Notes under the pieces: generated by a model
What the model saw: the letters and a program-made list of their open reading frames with translations, nothing else
What the model was told of the DNA's origin: nothing
Databases searched by the model: none
Position numbers and translations under genes: made by a program
In this document: piece after piece, positions 1 to 9,553 of the stretch
How positions within the stretch are numbered: position 1 is the first letter of the stretch
Layout: each line of letters begins with the position of its first letter
Source: Dulcicalothrix desertica PCC 7102
GTDB lineage: Bacteria; Cyanobacteriota; Cyanobacteriia; Cyanobacteriales; Nostocaceae
Reading direction: 5' to 3'
DNA: 64,000 nt
Assembly: GCF_003991905.1 (NCBI RefSeq)
Contig: NZ_RSCL01000028.1
Span: 60,390-124,389 of the forward strand

Positions 1-1
1 A

Positions 2-169
2 AGTTTCATTGGTCGTATTCTAAACCAACCTGACCCTAAAGGGCGCCTGATGGGAACAGCAGCAGCATGTAGTGCTGCTATTTCTCAAGGTGCTGATATC
101 GTTAGAGTTCACGATGTCAAAGAAATACGCGATGTTTGCCTAGTTACAGATGCATTAGTAAGAAGTTAA
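2..169 (+). CDS. folP: Dihydropteroate synthase, C-terminal end (partial)
   Basis: The window opens inside a gene; only the last 55 codons and a TAA are present. The reading contains GRLMGTAAACSAAISQGADI and RVHDV, matching the end of dihydropteroate synthase, where a conserved Arg and the RVHDV stretch close the TIM barrel around the pterin site. The enzyme joins the pterin diphosphate to p-aminobenzoate in cytoplasmic folate synthesis. The gene runs directly into a heptamer repeat one base after the stop. The substrate-binding N-terminal half lies outside the window, so the call rests on the C-terminal motif alone. Confidence 0.8.
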   Translation, partial: SFIGRILNQPDPKGRLMGTAAACSAAISQGADIVRVHDVKEIRDVCLVTDALVRS

Positions 170-272
170 AAGTGCTGAGTGCTGAGTGCTGAGTAACAAC
201 TTTTAATCTATAACTCCGTTCCTCCGTTCCTCCGTTCCTTCACTCAGCACTCAGCACTTTCTACTCAGCACT
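170..272. repeat. STRR heptamer repeats forming an inverted repeat
   Basis: Direct repeats of AGTGCTG (170-193) are followed by three copies of TCCGTTCC-like units and then by the complementary ACTCAGC repeats (241-272). The two arms can pair as a long hairpin just after folP and before the convergent band-7 gene end. Short tandem heptamers of this kind are typical of heterocystous cyanobacteria. It may act as a bidirectional terminator (inference). Confidence 0.75.
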
Positions 273-278
273 AAATAA

Positions 279-1133
279 TTATGCTGTTGCAGAACCATTT
301 TCGGGGGGGTTATTATTTTGTACTAATTCATCAGTACCAATATCACCAACCATTTGAGCATAAGCTTCTGAGTTGACACCAGGGTTGAGGAAGACAACTT
401 TTGCGTTGTTGCTTGTACCTAACCTGTGACTTGCTTCTACCTGTTCTTGAGCTACTAAGTATTTTAAAATCTCTTTGCTTTCAGGGTTGGTACGCAATGC
501 TTCGGAAAGAATTTGAACGGATGTTCTAGTTGCTTGTGCGCGTTTAATAGCTGCTTCTTGCTCACCTTCTGCTGCTGTTATTGCCGCACGTTTTCTAATT
601 ACAGCAGCATTTTGGTCTGCCATCGATTTTTGAACGCTCTCAGGAGGTGTAATGCTTTGAATGTCTACCCGAATAACTTGTACTCCCCAGTCAGCAGCAG
701 TTTCATTTACTGTTTTTAGTAAAGCTTGGTTGACTTCGGTACGTGATGCAATTGCTTGTTCAAATGTACGCTCTGCAAGATTTGCACGCAGTTCAACTTG
801 AATCAAATTTGCTAACGCTACCTGAATATCATCAATTCGGTAGAAGCTTTTTTCCATATCGTTAATACGCCAAAATATCACACCATCAACTAGGATGTAG
901 ACGTTATCAGCGGTAATTACGTTTTGGGGTTTGATATCGAGAACCTGCTCCCTTGTTGTATCTTCCATCACAATGGAATCGATGAGGGGAACAATAAAGT
1001 TCATTCCAGGTCGAAGCTTACGGTGGTATCGACCTAACCGCTCTACAAGTGCTTCGTTTCCTTCATTAATTAGTTTAGCCGAACCTAATGCATAGCCGAT
1101 AAGCACTAACACTATAGCTGCAAATGCTTCCAT
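279..1133 (-). CDS. SPFH/band-7 domain membrane protein (stomatin-like)
   Basis: The 284-residue protein has an N-terminal membrane anchor (about residues 4-22) and then a band-7/SPFH domain. Visible family features are INEGNEALVERLGRYHRKLRPG, the TREQVLDI strand, and the helical stretch after residue 165 with AAVIRKRAAITAAEGEQEAA, typical of the stomatin coiled coil. Family members form large ring oligomers in the membrane and influence proteases or membrane domains; the substrate here is unknown. No nodulation-factor-like (NfeD) partner gene sits beside it. The start ATG at 1133 fits the usual length and position of the anchor. Confidence 0.88.
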   Translation of the reverse strand: MEAFAAIVLVLIGYALGSAKLINEGNEALVERLGRYHRKLRPGMNFIVPLIDSIVMEDTTREQVLDIKPQNVITADNVYILVDGVIFWRINDMEKSFYRIDDIQVALANLIQVELRANLAERTFEQAIASRTEVNQALLKTVNETAADWGVQVIRVDIQSITPPESVQKSMADQNAAVIRKRAAITAAEGEQEAAIKRAQATRTSVQILSEALRTNPESKEILKYLVAQEQVEASHRLGTSNNAKVVFLNPGVNSEAYAQMVGDIGTDELVQNNNPPENGSATA

Positions 1134-1248
1134 GTATACTCCTTAGAATGGTGTTTGAGGAATTATATCGTTTATGGGACAACACGTAGATTGTGCCCTA
1201 CTTTAAGTCTAATAAGTTGATATTGTAAAGTTCATATCACAATATGGC

Positions 1249-2895
1249 TCAATTTGCCGCGAACTCTGCCCATTTTTTCAAGTTACCTGGTAGTTCTGAT
1301 ACTAAACGTAGTGGTAGCTGTGTTGTGGATAGTGATTTCGCGTATGCTGGGGTTAGAAATGGTTGATAGGTTTTTGCTTCATCGGTTTGCTGTTTAATAA
1401 ACGCTAAACTGACTCCAGATACTAATTGACGCAGGTTGTTTGTTTCGGCGCCGCGTCGTTCTTTTACTATATTGGTAATATCGGCTGTTTGGTATGTGGG
1501 GTCACTGACGCTTAGGTGTGTTCCTCCAATTGCTGTAATTAAATATTTATTGCCTCTTAATTCTGTGAATGGAGCAAATTGATGTTTTAATGCTGGTGTT
1601 AAAGCATCATCACTGCTTGCTAACATTAATACTGGAGTATTAATATTCTCTAAACCTTTTCTACCAAATAAGTTACCGACTAGTGGGTTTAAAACAATGG
1701 CACCTTTAATACGTTTATCTTGAAGTAGGGTTCGGATATCACTATCTTTAAGTTCGACTGCTGCACATTGTAACCAGTCTCCAGGCGCCTCACCAAATAA
1801 AAGTGAATTTTTACAGAATTTACGTAGACTATCTAAGTCTAATTTACCTCCAGCTAAAGCTAACGCAGTATAACCTCCTAAAGAGTGACCAACAACGGTG
1901 ACATTATCGGTATTGAGTTTATTTTGGAGTTGACCAGGTTGTAAATTGAGCTTTGAGAATTCGTTGAGTAAAAAGCTGACATCTTGGGGACGGTCGATAA
2001 ATTCTTTTGCGCTAATAAGTTTTGATAAGTCAGAACTACTGTTTGTGACACGGTTAACTGCGACTGCATTACTACCGGGATGCTCTAAAGCTGCTACAGT
2101 AAAACCATACGAAGCTAAATGCTGCGCTAAATACTGTAAATGGCGCCTGTTTGCACCAAAACCATGAGATATTACAACTAATGGTTGCTGTGTTGTACCC
2201 GTAGTAGAATAAATATCAACCGGAATCGTGCGATTTCTTTGACGGTCTTGGAATGTAAAACTAGTTAATTGTACTTGTTCGTTTCCTCTTCTACCTGGAT
2301 TGATGTTTCTAGGTAATGATATTATATCATTTTTGGGTAACTCACGTTCGAGTAAGGCAGCAAACGCTTGACTCTGTAAATTATTCGCATTCAGTTCGAG
2401 TGATAAGCCAATCGCTTTTGTCGCATCAACGGTAATATTCTCACCTGGATAGGAACGTACAAATCCTAAAACCGTCAAACCATTAAAACGACGAGCAGTT
2501 AAATTCAGGGTATCTTTAAGACTTTGAGCAGTACTACCAGGTATGATTCCACCTAAAGAAGAAATTAATCGCTGACCTTGAGGAGTTTTGGCAAGTCCAT
2601 CAATAAAATTATCAGCAAACTCTGGATTTAATTGTAGCCTTTGATTCAGTACTTCCTTGACTTGTGGTGTTAAAAACGATGAGAACACCTGTAATTCTTT
2701 AGGTAATTTTCCGTTCTTTGCAAAATCTTCTAAATCATCAACTTGAATTTTTTGCTCAAAAGGTCCCAACTGTATAGTAATAGATTCTGCAGCTTGAGCA
2801 GTTGGCGCCACTATACCCCAACCACAAACAACACCCAAGCTGCACAAAAGAGAATTTAAAAAAGAGACCTTTTTCTGCCGCAGAATAGAACCCAT
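1249..2895 (-). CDS. Secreted alpha/beta hydrolase with N-terminal DUF1400 domain
   Basis: A signal peptide ends near APTAQA|AES. A DUF1400 region (SITIQLGPFEQKIQVDDLEDFA) follows, as in many cyanobacterial proteins. The C-terminal half is an alpha/beta hydrolase related to platelet-activating-factor acetylhydrolase/dienelactone hydrolase: an oxyanion-type SHGFGANR, the nucleophile elbow GHSLGGYTA, a probable catalytic Asp in ASSDDALTP and a His in GGTHLS. It probably hydrolyses an ester or lipid in the periplasm; the substrate is unknown. ATGs also occur at 2907 and 2931. I chose 2895 because it gives the cleanest signal peptide, but no start has a strong Shine-Dalgarno. Confidence 0.85.
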   Translation of the reverse strand: MGSILRQKKVSFLNSLLCSLGVVCGWGIVAPTAQAAESITIQLGPFEQKIQVDDLEDFAKNGKLPKELQVFSSFLTPQVKEVLNQRLQLNPEFADNFIDGLAKTPQGQRLISSLGGIIPGSTAQSLKDTLNLTARRFNGLTVLGFVRSYPGENITVDATKAIGLSLELNANNLQSQAFAALLERELPKNDIISLPRNINPGRRGNEQVQLTSFTFQDRQRNRTIPVDIYSTTGTTQQPLVVISHGFGANRRHLQYLAQHLASYGFTVAALEHPGSNAVAVNRVTNSSSDLSKLISAKEFIDRPQDVSFLLNEFSKLNLQPGQLQNKLNTDNVTVVGHSLGGYTALALAGGKLDLDSLRKFCKNSLLFGEAPGDWLQCAAVELKDSDIRTLLQDKRIKGAIVLNPLVGNLFGRKGLENINTPVLMLASSDDALTPALKHQFAPFTELRGNKYLITAIGGTHLSVSDPTYQTADITNIVKERRGAETNNLRQLVSGVSLAFIKQQTDEAKTYQPFLTPAYAKSLSTTQLPLRLVSELPGNLKKWAEFAAN

Positions 2896-2990
2896 AAATA
2901 CATCCATTATAAAGAGCGCGCGTTGACACACGTGTTTGTCAGACAGAATTATGGTAATTTTGTTCCTTATAGCAGCAAAAAATGGGCGTT

Positions 2991-3018
2991 GTAGAGACGT
3001 TACATGTAACGTCTCTAC
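2991..3018. repeat. 28-bp perfect palindrome (dispersed repeat, copy 1)
   Basis: GTAGAGACGTTACA is followed directly by its own reverse complement. This perfect copy lies between the 5' end of the hydrolase gene and the 3' end of the SLBB gene. Near-identical copies occur at 12953, 16194, 23882 and 38618, and variants at 35409 and 47837. It is a REP-like dispersed element. Confidence 0.9.
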
Positions 3019-3035
3019 GTAATATATCGTTGAAA

Positions 3036-4523
3036 TTAGAATGCGAAGAGAGCGCGGAAAATACCGAGAAGACCTCCCAATGGGTTAAGAACCGTACCAA
3101 GAGTGTCACCTGTTTTGGTGATACCGTTACGGCTAACGATTACAACGTCGTTATTGCTGAGAATAGGATTAGTTTGTTCGTTAATACCTGCTGCTAAGTC
3201 AACTTTGACTTCACGCTTAGTTACTGAACCATCAGGGTTGAGACGCACTAGGTCAACAGTTTGTCGTGAAGCACGCGCGTCATTAAACCCTCCTGCTGCC
3301 AGTAGAGCTTGGTTTAAAGAACTATTAGGTTGAATATCTACAGGACCAGGACGTTTAACTTCTCCCACTACACCAACTTGAATTCTGGTTGGTGATAAAG
3401 TTGTTGTTGCTAACTGGGTTGCTTCGGAGCGGTTGACTTCGGTAGCTGTGGCAACAAAGATAGTATCACCATCTTGAAGTATGGCATCTTGGTCGATATC
3501 ACCTTGGAGTAGTTGCCACAAGTTGATATTAATATCTTGCGGCGCCCCGGTTCGTGTTTGACGACGAATAACTACGTTACGTACATCTGCTCTAGCACCA
3601 ATACCTCCTGCAAGCTGTAGCGCACGCATTACAGTTGGTTGACCAGTCACACTAGGCAAATTAGTTTGTGTAGTTCCAGCACCTGCTTCAGTTGCACCTG
3701 GGGTAACTAAATAAGAACCTGGACGCAAAACTTCGCCAATAACCGCAACTGAACGTGGACGAGTTGGGTCAGCAGCAAAGCTAGATGCTGCCAAATTACG
3801 TGAGGTTGCTAAATCAAAATTTGTAGCTCTAGGTATAAAAATAGTATCGCCATCACGTAAAGTAATATCCTGGGGAGAACGACCTGTTTCAATGAGCTGT
3901 CTTAAATTAAGATTAACTGATTGCTCACCACTGCGTCCCAAACGACGCCGCACTTGTACACTCGTAATATCAGCACTGAGTGTATAACCTTGTGCAGTTT
4001 GAATTGCCGCCAAAATAGTTGGATACTGGACACCAGGATTATTACCTGCACCACCTTGTAAACTCAAACTATAAGAACCAGGACGTGTAACTTCGCCTGA
4101 TACTACTACGTTGATTGGACGTGGCGAAAGTAAATTTATAGAAATAATCGGACGTTTGAGAAATCTCGAATATCGACGAGTTATTTCATCCGAAGCTTGT
4201 TCAATGGTCAAACCTAGTACGTCAACACTACCTATTAAAGGTAAGTTGATAGAGCCACCAGGTGGAACTTGATAGTCACCATTGTAATTTTCGACTTCAA
4301 AAACATTGACTCGTATTAAGTCGCCCCCACCTAGTGTATAGTTTGTGTTTAGTACACCGGAAGCTGCACCAGTAGAAAAAGGCACTGTGCGGGCAGGGAG
4401 ACGCTGCTGCGTTCGTGGTCTTTGAGCGAAGCTAGGGTTAGGAAATGCCGCAGTAATTGCCGTTAACACCATCAGCCCAGAAACAGGCTTAGACAATAAT
4501 TTCAACGTTTTTGTATTAATCAT
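3036..4523 (-). CDS. Polysaccharide export protein with SLBB domains (Wza-like)
   Basis: The 495-residue protein has a signal peptide (MINTKTLKLLSKPVSGLMVL ... PSFA|Q). The polysaccharide-export domain (LGGGDLIRVNVFEVENYNGD ... INLPLIGSVDVLGLT) is followed by at least three SLBB units, marked by repeated VxGEVxRPGSY / VIGEVLRPGSY / VVGEVKRPGPV motifs and by DGDTIFIP and DGDTIFVA. Proteins of this type form the outer-membrane exit channel for capsular or exopolysaccharide. No Wzc-type kinase or glycosyltransferase lies next to it, so it stands alone here. The last residues FRALFAF are hydrophobic. Family assignment is secure; the exported polymer is not known. Confidence 0.9.
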   Translation of the reverse strand: MINTKTLKLLSKPVSGLMVLTAITAAFPNPSFAQRPRTQQRLPARTVPFSTGAASGVLNTNYTLGGGDLIRVNVFEVENYNGDYQVPPGGSINLPLIGSVDVLGLTIEQASDEITRRYSRFLKRPIISINLLSPRPINVVVSGEVTRPGSYSLSLQGGAGNNPGVQYPTILAAIQTAQGYTLSADITSVQVRRRLGRSGEQSVNLNLRQLIETGRSPQDITLRDGDTIFIPRATNFDLATSRNLAASSFAADPTRPRSVAVIGEVLRPGSYLVTPGATEAGAGTTQTNLPSVTGQPTVMRALQLAGGIGARADVRNVVIRRQTRTGAPQDININLWQLLQGDIDQDAILQDGDTIFVATATEVNRSEATQLATTTLSPTRIQVGVVGEVKRPGPVDIQPNSSLNQALLAAGGFNDARASRQTVDLVRLNPDGSVTKREVKVDLAAGINEQTNPILSNNDVVIVSRNGITKTGDTLGTVLNPLGGLLGIFRALFAF

Positions 4524-5002
4524 AATTTCCCAACATCATAGATAAATAATTCTGCTCCAAACATTGTAATAAATGACTATACGTAAGTATCCAAGTTCCC
4601 TATCATTTTTGTATTCTTGGAAATACTTAATAATCAGGAGGTAGAACATTCAGCTTCCTTAAAATATTAATGAAGCTACCTTAAAATTTTTAATAATTTC
4701 ATATTTCTAAATACTAAAATTGCCTATTTGTCAAGTTCATTTATTTAAGTAAGTTTAGTTGACACCAATCAGGTGCATGTGTTTTACATACAGACTGGCA
4801 GATAAAATTATGGATTAAGTACTTATAGCTTAATTCCTTATCAATAGTCACTGCTTTATAGAACATTTATATAAATATATTTAATTGAACACTATTTTAA
4901 CAATACCTACTTTCAAATTAAACTTGGTGCCAAATTGGCAACGGATTATGAACGGATGTAACGGATAAACTTTTAGTATCATCCGTTACATCCGTTGCCA
5001 GA
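4524..5002. other. AT-rich intergenic region, 479 bp
   Basis: No coding sequence is visible on either strand. The right end holds the ACGGAT inverted repeat described separately. The left part, next to the SLBB start, probably carries its promoter, but no clear -35/-10 pair stands out. Confidence 0.6.
4937..4999. repeat. ACGGAT inverted repeat downstream of ABC ATPase gene
   Basis: GGCAACGGAT and AACGGATGTAACGGAT on the left pair with ATCCGTTACATCCGTTGCC on the right. The right arm starts only three bases beyond the TAA of the ABC gene (minus strand). The same sequence follows the peroxiredoxin stop at 14321 and forms the last codons of the NACHT gene at 13067-13098. Confidence 0.8.
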
Positions 5003-5968
5003 TTACCCTTGGATATTGTGTATAAAAAATTCTTCTAATGAGGGACGAGATAAATTTATAGAAACAATAGTACCACCCATTAAACGGAGACTAGCGAGAA
5101 AATCATAGTAATCTCCCTCTAACTCACCTTCCCATAAACCATCGGCGCCGAACTGAATATTAGGTGCCCACTTTTTGAGAACTTCCCAGTCACCACCAGT
5201 ACCTTTGACACGATAAGTATTTGTACTGCCCAGTAATTCATCAAGTGAACCAGAGCAAACTAACTGACCTTTAGCAAGAATAGCGACACGGTTACAAATT
5301 TTTTCAACCTCGCTAAGAATATGACTGTTAAAGAAAATAGTTTTACCAGAAGCTTTAAGAGTTAAAATAGTTTCGCGCATTTGATAGCGTCCCAAGGGGT
5401 CAAGACCAGACATTGGTTCATCCAAAAATACCAGTTCCGGGTCATTAATCAAAGCATGTGCCATTCCCACACGCTGTAACATCCCTTTAGAGTAGCGACG
5501 CATTTGTTTTTTACGTGCATCTTTGAGCGATAAACCAACTAACTCAAACAACTGAGGAATACGTTCTCGCTGTATTTTCTTAGGAATTTGGAATATACCG
5601 GCAGCAAACTCTAAAAATTCCCAACCAGTTAAAAAATCATATAGATATGCATTTTCGGGTAAATACCCAATGCGTTGCTTAACAGTATGGTCGCCCAAAG
5701 GTTTACCCAGCAACAAACCTCGTCCTGACGTAGGACGAATAATTCCGAGTAATAACTTTAACAGCGTAGTCTTGCCGGCGCCATTAGGGCCAAGCAAACC
5801 AAAAGTTTCACCTTTGTAAACAGCCAGCGAGCAACTTTTAAGCGACTCAACCTTTTGATTGAGAAAAAAGCCAGTAGTATAGACTTTTCGTAGCTCAGAC
5901 GTAAGAACAACAGGTGGGTTCTCTTGACTATCTAATTCAAACTGGGGAGCATCTGCAACAGACTTCAT
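5003..5968 (-). CDS. ABC transporter ATP-binding protein (ABC-2 type)
   Basis: A single nucleotide-binding domain carries Walker A GPNGAGKTT, the Q-loop region IGYLPENAYLYD, signature YSKGMLQRVGMAHAL, Walker B LVFLDEP and the H-loop FNSHIL. The LPENAYLYD form and the C-terminal regulatory tail resemble NatA/CcmA-type ABC-2 exporters. The frame is open to 6049, but the residues before MKSVADAPQF (ATG at 5968) look non-coding, so I start there. The permease is not adjacent. Substrate unknown; export of a drug, lipid or polysaccharide is plausible from the family. Confidence 0.85.
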   Translation of the reverse strand: MKSVADAPQFELDSQENPPVVLTSELRKVYTTGFFLNQKVESLKSCSLAVYKGETFGLLGPNGAGKTTLLKLLLGIIRPTSGRGLLLGKPLGDHTVKQRIGYLPENAYLYDFLTGWEFLEFAAGIFQIPKKIQRERIPQLFELVGLSLKDARKKQMRRYSKGMLQRVGMAHALINDPELVFLDEPMSGLDPLGRYQMRETILTLKASGKTIFFNSHILSEVEKICNRVAILAKGQLVCSGSLDELLGSTNTYRVKGTGGDWEVLKKWAPNIQFGADGLWEGELEGDYYDFLASLRLMGGTIVSINLSRPSLEEFFIHNIQG

Positions 5969-6057
5969 CGTATTTTGGGATTGTGCCTTTTGCCACACAA
6001 CTATACCATTCCAATTACAAGTTACCCAGATATCGACCAATAATAACATTTAAAGAG

Positions 6058-6158
6058 TAGAAAGTTCTGAGTGCTAAGTGAGTAGAAAGTGCTGAGTGCT
6101 GAGTGCTAAGTTGAGTAGGAAGTATTATTCAGCACTCAGCACTCAGCACTCAGCACTC
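6058..6158. repeat. STRR heptamer array with inverted arms
   Basis: Imperfect AGTGCTGAGTGCTAAG repeats on the left face ACTCAGC repeats (6129-6157) on the right. They can fold into a hairpin immediately beyond the stop of the pentapeptide gene (minus strand). It is the same family as at 170-272 and 54475-54534. Confidence 0.75.
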
Positions 6159-6159
6159 T

Positions 6160-6657
6160 TTATTTACATCCGAGTGACTCGCGTGTTGATACACCTGTTT
6201 TAGGATTGGTGCCAGTTGCATTTACACAAAGCTTGATAATCTCAGGTTTATCGAGTACAGCATTGGTAAAATCAGCATTAGTAACATTCACACCATCGAA
6301 AACCGAACGTAGCATCATTGCATTAGTAAATATACCATCGCTAAAATCGGCGCCTTTAAAGTCAGACAAATAGGCAATACCTTCGCTAAAATCTACACCG
6401 TGTAAATTAGCATTGTGAACTGAAGCACCATTGAATACTCCACCCCGTAAGTCAGCATTGTTAAAATTAGCTTTCTCTAAATTAACGCTGGTAAACTCCT
6501 CTGCAATTAAACTCTGCCCAGAGAAATCTTTACCGATAAAACTTCCCCCAACTTTTGTACTAGTAACACCCGATGAACTCGCAGCGTTTGCTTCCATAGG
6601 AAACAGCAATACAAATACCAAAACGATAGAAGCTAAGACTTGCCAGAACCTAGTCAT
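6160..6657 (-). CDS. Secreted/lumenal pentapeptide-repeat protein
   Basis: The 165-residue protein has a signal peptide (hydrophobic VLASIVLVFVLLF, cleavage near EANA|ASSS). About ten A(D/N)LXX-type pentapeptides follow (SVNLEKANFNNADLRGGVFN, HNANLHGVDFSEG, FKGADFSDGIF, VTNADFTNAVLD), which form a right-handed quadrilateral beta-helix. The tail has two Cys (KLCVNATG and SLGCK) that could form a disulfide. Architecture and length resemble thylakoid-lumen pentapeptide proteins of cyanobacteria and plants (TL15/TL17 type). Role unknown. Confidence 0.85.
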   Translation of the reverse strand: MTRFWQVLASIVLVFVLLFPMEANAASSSGVTSTKVGGSFIGKDFSGQSLIAEEFTSVNLEKANFNNADLRGGVFNGASVHNANLHGVDFSEGIAYLSDFKGADFSDGIFTNAMMLRSVFDGVNVTNADFTNAVLDKPEIIKLCVNATGTNPKTGVSTRESLGCK

Positions 6658-6832
6658 ATTAACTTAACAAAACTCAATAATTCTTCATTAACTATTAAAC
6701 ATCATTTAGCAGGTCAATTGGAAAAGTCAGTAAATTTAAGCTGTGAATCAATGGTGTAAGTATACTTGAATACTTTGAACGCGACAGATATGATAACGTT
6801 TGTGCTTAAATTAAAAGTTAACTAAAAGCTTT

Positions 6833-8170
6833 ATGCAAAAAAAGACAGTTGTTTTAATACATGGTTATGCTGAGAAGGGCGAATCGTTTCAAGTGTGGAA
6901 ATCGAACTTAGAAGCGCGCGGCTACAATGTCAAAGTTCTTGGGTATACATCACTAAGTGACGAAGTAACGCTAAAAGATATTGCTTTATGTTTTGAACGC
7001 GCGTTGCATCTTCCTGGTGGATTAAAAAACGATGAACCGTTTGATGTGATAGTTCACTCTACGGGAATGCTTGTCATCCGAACTTGGTTAACAGCATATC
7101 CAGAACAGCGTCATCGACTTAAACGTTTAATAGGACTGGCGCCTGCTAGTTTTGGTTCACCTGTAGCGCACAAAGCTCGCAGTTGGATGGGTAGGTTAAT
7201 GCGAAGCAACCGCGAATGGGGAGAAGACTTTTTTGAGAATGGTTATCGAATTTTAGATGGATTGGAATTAGCAAGTAAATATATATGGGACTTGGCGCAC
7301 CAAGATTTGTTAGGTGATAAATCCGTATATGTAAATAATGGTGAACCCCCGTATGTATTTATTTTTTGCGGGACAAGCGAGTATACAGGGTTAAAGAAAA
7401 TGATGCGACAACCGGGTCTAGCAACGGATGGTACAGTTCGCTGGGCAGGGTGCAGTTTAAACACGCGCAAAATTACAATAGATTTAACCAAACCACCCGA
7501 ATCATTAAATCAAATTAGTATTGGTGCATGGCGCAACGCTACCATTATTCCAATGGCGCCTGCTTCAGGGTTAAATCATGCAACAATATTAAAACAGCCA
7601 ACAAACGAACTTGTAGAAATGGTTGATGCAGCATTACAAGTATCGCAAGAAGATTGGTATAGTAACTTTTATAAAGGCGCCGTTAAATTAGAATATGAAA
7701 AAATAGCTCATTGGCAGCAATTTATAGTGCGTGCGGTCGATGAAAACGGAGACGCAATACCAGATTATGAACTCAAACTCGTAACAAAAATGAATAAAGA
7801 ATATAAACCCATTGAAGGAATAGAATTAAACGAGCATTTATATACACGCGACACCAGCTTACGATGTTTTCAAATTAATATCAAACCAATGCAAACCAAA
7901 AAAATAGAAAATGTATGGCTGCAAATCAGCGTATCATCAGGTTCGCGGCTAGTTATATATAAAGGATACACTTCTAATGAAAATAAAAATAATCAAAACA
8001 ATACAGGTACATGGCAAGGAGAAATTAATTTAACCGACATTTTATACAACTCAGACCAGCAAATCTTACAACCACTAACAACAACACTAGTTGAACTACG
8101 ACTTAACCGCGAACCAGTGGAACAAGGAGTTGATGCCAATAATAAAGTTTCCTGGTTCTTAAACACTTGA
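6833..8170 (+). CDS. Alpha/beta hydrolase, lipase-like, with C-terminal extension
   Basis: The 445-residue protein begins KKTVVLIHGYAEKGESF, the oxyanion HG of the lipase superfamily. The nucleophile elbow is VHSTGMLVIR (HSTG, a GxSxG variant lacking the first Gly). A candidate acid and His follow (APASGLNHATI). Residues from about 290 onward form an extra domain of mixed beta character with no family I recognise. No signal peptide is seen, so it should act in the cytoplasm. The gene stands alone between convergent and divergent neighbours. Substrate unknown. Confidence 0.75.
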   Translation: MQKKTVVLIHGYAEKGESFQVWKSNLEARGYNVKVLGYTSLSDEVTLKDIALCFERALHLPGGLKNDEPFDVIVHSTGMLVIRTWLTAYPEQRHRLKRLIGLAPASFGSPVAHKARSWMGRLMRSNREWGEDFFENGYRILDGLELASKYIWDLAHQDLLGDKSVYVNNGEPPYVFIFCGTSEYTGLKKMMRQPGLATDGTVRWAGCSLNTRKITIDLTKPPESLNQISIGAWRNATIIPMAPASGLNHATILKQPTNELVEMVDAALQVSQEDWYSNFYKGAVKLEYEKIAHWQQFIVRAVDENGDAIPDYELKLVTKMNKEYKPIEGIELNEHLYTRDTSLRCFQINIKPMQTKKIENVWLQISVSSGSRLVIYKGYTSNENKNNQNNTGTWQGEINLTDILYNSDQQILQPLTTTLVELRLNREPVEQGVDANNKVSWFLNT

Positions 8171-8182
8171 TATTAACCTAAG

Positions 8183-8719
8183 TCAAAGAGATGCTTCTAC
8201 TGTTTGACAAGATTGTGCCAAGGTTTCATTTGTATTTTTTAATGCTCCCTGAACAGTTAAAACCGAACAGTGGGCATGATGTAATACATAATTACTGACG
8301 CTACCTAGGAAAAATTCGCTAAGTCCAACACGTCCACGGCGCCCGACAATAATTAAATCAGCTTGCCAGTTTCGAGCTATATCGCAAATTATACGTCCTG
8401 GGTCGCCAATATTTTGTGTAAATTCGGCGCTAATGCCATATGAAGCAGCACGTTGTGATAGTCCTATTAAAAAGTCTGTGTATTCTTGTTTCAATGCGTC
8501 CCACTTTTTGAGGGTTTGCAGTATAGCTTCTGAATGCATCGTAGGATAAAAGCTATACGGATCCATTGAAATTGGATTTACATAACGTTCTTCAAACGGT
8601 GATGTTACGTGTAATAACATTAAACAGGCGCCGTTTGTTTTTGCCATTGATAACGCTTCGTTAAAAACAGCTTCACCAATTTGATTATTTTCAACCGCAA
8701 CCAATATTTTGCTATGCAT
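8183..8719 (-). CDS. Universal stress protein, UspA family
   Basis: A 178-residue single-domain USP: N-terminal MHSKILVAVENNQIGEAVF and the ATP-binding signature G-x2-G-x9-G-S seen as GRRGRVGLSEFFLGSVSNYV, followed by HHAHCSVLTV. It belongs to the ATP-binding subgroup and acts in the cytoplasm in stress adaptation. Its stop lies 12 bp from the stop of the convergent lipase-like gene. The ATG at 8719 is the natural start. Confidence 0.9.
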   Translation of the reverse strand: MHSKILVAVENNQIGEAVFNEALSMAKTNGACLMLLHVTSPFEERYVNPISMDPYSFYPTMHSEAILQTLKKWDALKQEYTDFLIGLSQRAASYGISAEFTQNIGDPGRIICDIARNWQADLIIVGRRGRVGLSEFFLGSVSNYVLHHAHCSVLTVQGALKNTNETLAQSCQTVEASL

Positions 8720-8840
8720 ACTAAATCCCCCACAACTATAAGAGAGATAAATATAATGTAACTCGCTTTATAAGGCGCCGCGTAATTGTAGTCATAAAAA
8801 TATAGAATTAATACATCAATCGTTACATAATATCAAAGCA

Positions 8841-9545
8841 ATGACAGCCAGTGATTTTGTTGGTCTTGGAATTTCTTATGCCTATGCGGTAACATTACTG
8901 TTAATTGGCGAAGTACTGCAACGAATTGTAGGTATAAAAGCTGATTTTACACGAAAATTTGTACACATTGGCGCCGGAATGTGGGTTTTCGGAATACTAG
9001 CACTATTTAATACATGGCAAATCGGTATAATACCTTTTGCTTCATTTATACTTATTAATTTTATACTATATCGTTATAAAGTGGTGCGTGCGCTAGATTC
9101 TTCTAACTCCTCACCTGGAACTGTGTATTTTGCAATTTCTGTGACATTATTATTTGCGGTATTTTGGCGCCCGCTTCATAATGACGAAGTACCAATTGCA
9201 GTTGCTGGGATAATGGTAATGACTTGGGGTGATGCACTAGCTGCATTAATTGGGAAATATTACGGTAAAAATAAGTATCAATTTGGGCAAAGTATTAAAT
9301 CGTTTGAAGGTTCAGCAGTAATGTTTGTAGTTAGCACGATAGTAGTTTTTATAGTGTTGAAACTATTACCAGGTTCATTATTAAGTCAGAATTCATTACA
9401 GTGGGAAATGTGGAAGATAATTATTGCATCGTTATTAAGCGCAGGAGTGGCAACGGTTATTGAAGCAATATCACCACACGGTACAGATAACTTTAGCGTA
9501 CCGTTGGTGGCAGCAGGTGTTATAGGGATAATAGGCAACATATAA
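8841..9545 (+). CDS. Polyprenol/phytol kinase-like CTP-dependent membrane kinase
   Basis: A 234-residue, almost wholly hydrophobic protein with about six membrane segments. Diagnostic motifs are FTRKFVHIGAGMWVF near the N-terminus, WGDALAALIGKYYGKNKY and KSFEGSAVMF in the middle and EAISPHGTDNFSVPL near the end. These define the dolichol kinase / phytol kinase (VTE5) / SEC59 family, which phosphorylates isoprenoid alcohols with CTP. In cyanobacteria such enzymes recycle phytol from chlorophyll for tocopherol and phylloquinone. Phytol versus farnesol or another alcohol cannot be decided from sequence. Confidence 0.85.
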   Translation: MTASDFVGLGISYAYAVTLLLIGEVLQRIVGIKADFTRKFVHIGAGMWVFGILALFNTWQIGIIPFASFILINFILYRYKVVRALDSSNSSPGTVYFAISVTLLFAVFWRPLHNDEVPIAVAGIMVMTWGDALAALIGKYYGKNKYQFGQSIKSFEGSAVMFVVSTIVVFIVLKLLPGSLLSQNSLQWEMWKIIIASLLSAGVATVIEAISPHGTDNFSVPLVAAGVIGIIGNI

Positions 9546-9553
9546 CACTAACC

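Noticed and set aside
2991..3018. 28-bp palindrome as a transcription-factor operator
   Set aside because: It occurs at gene ends and inside a gene as well as upstream of genes; placement fits a dispersed repeat better than an operator.
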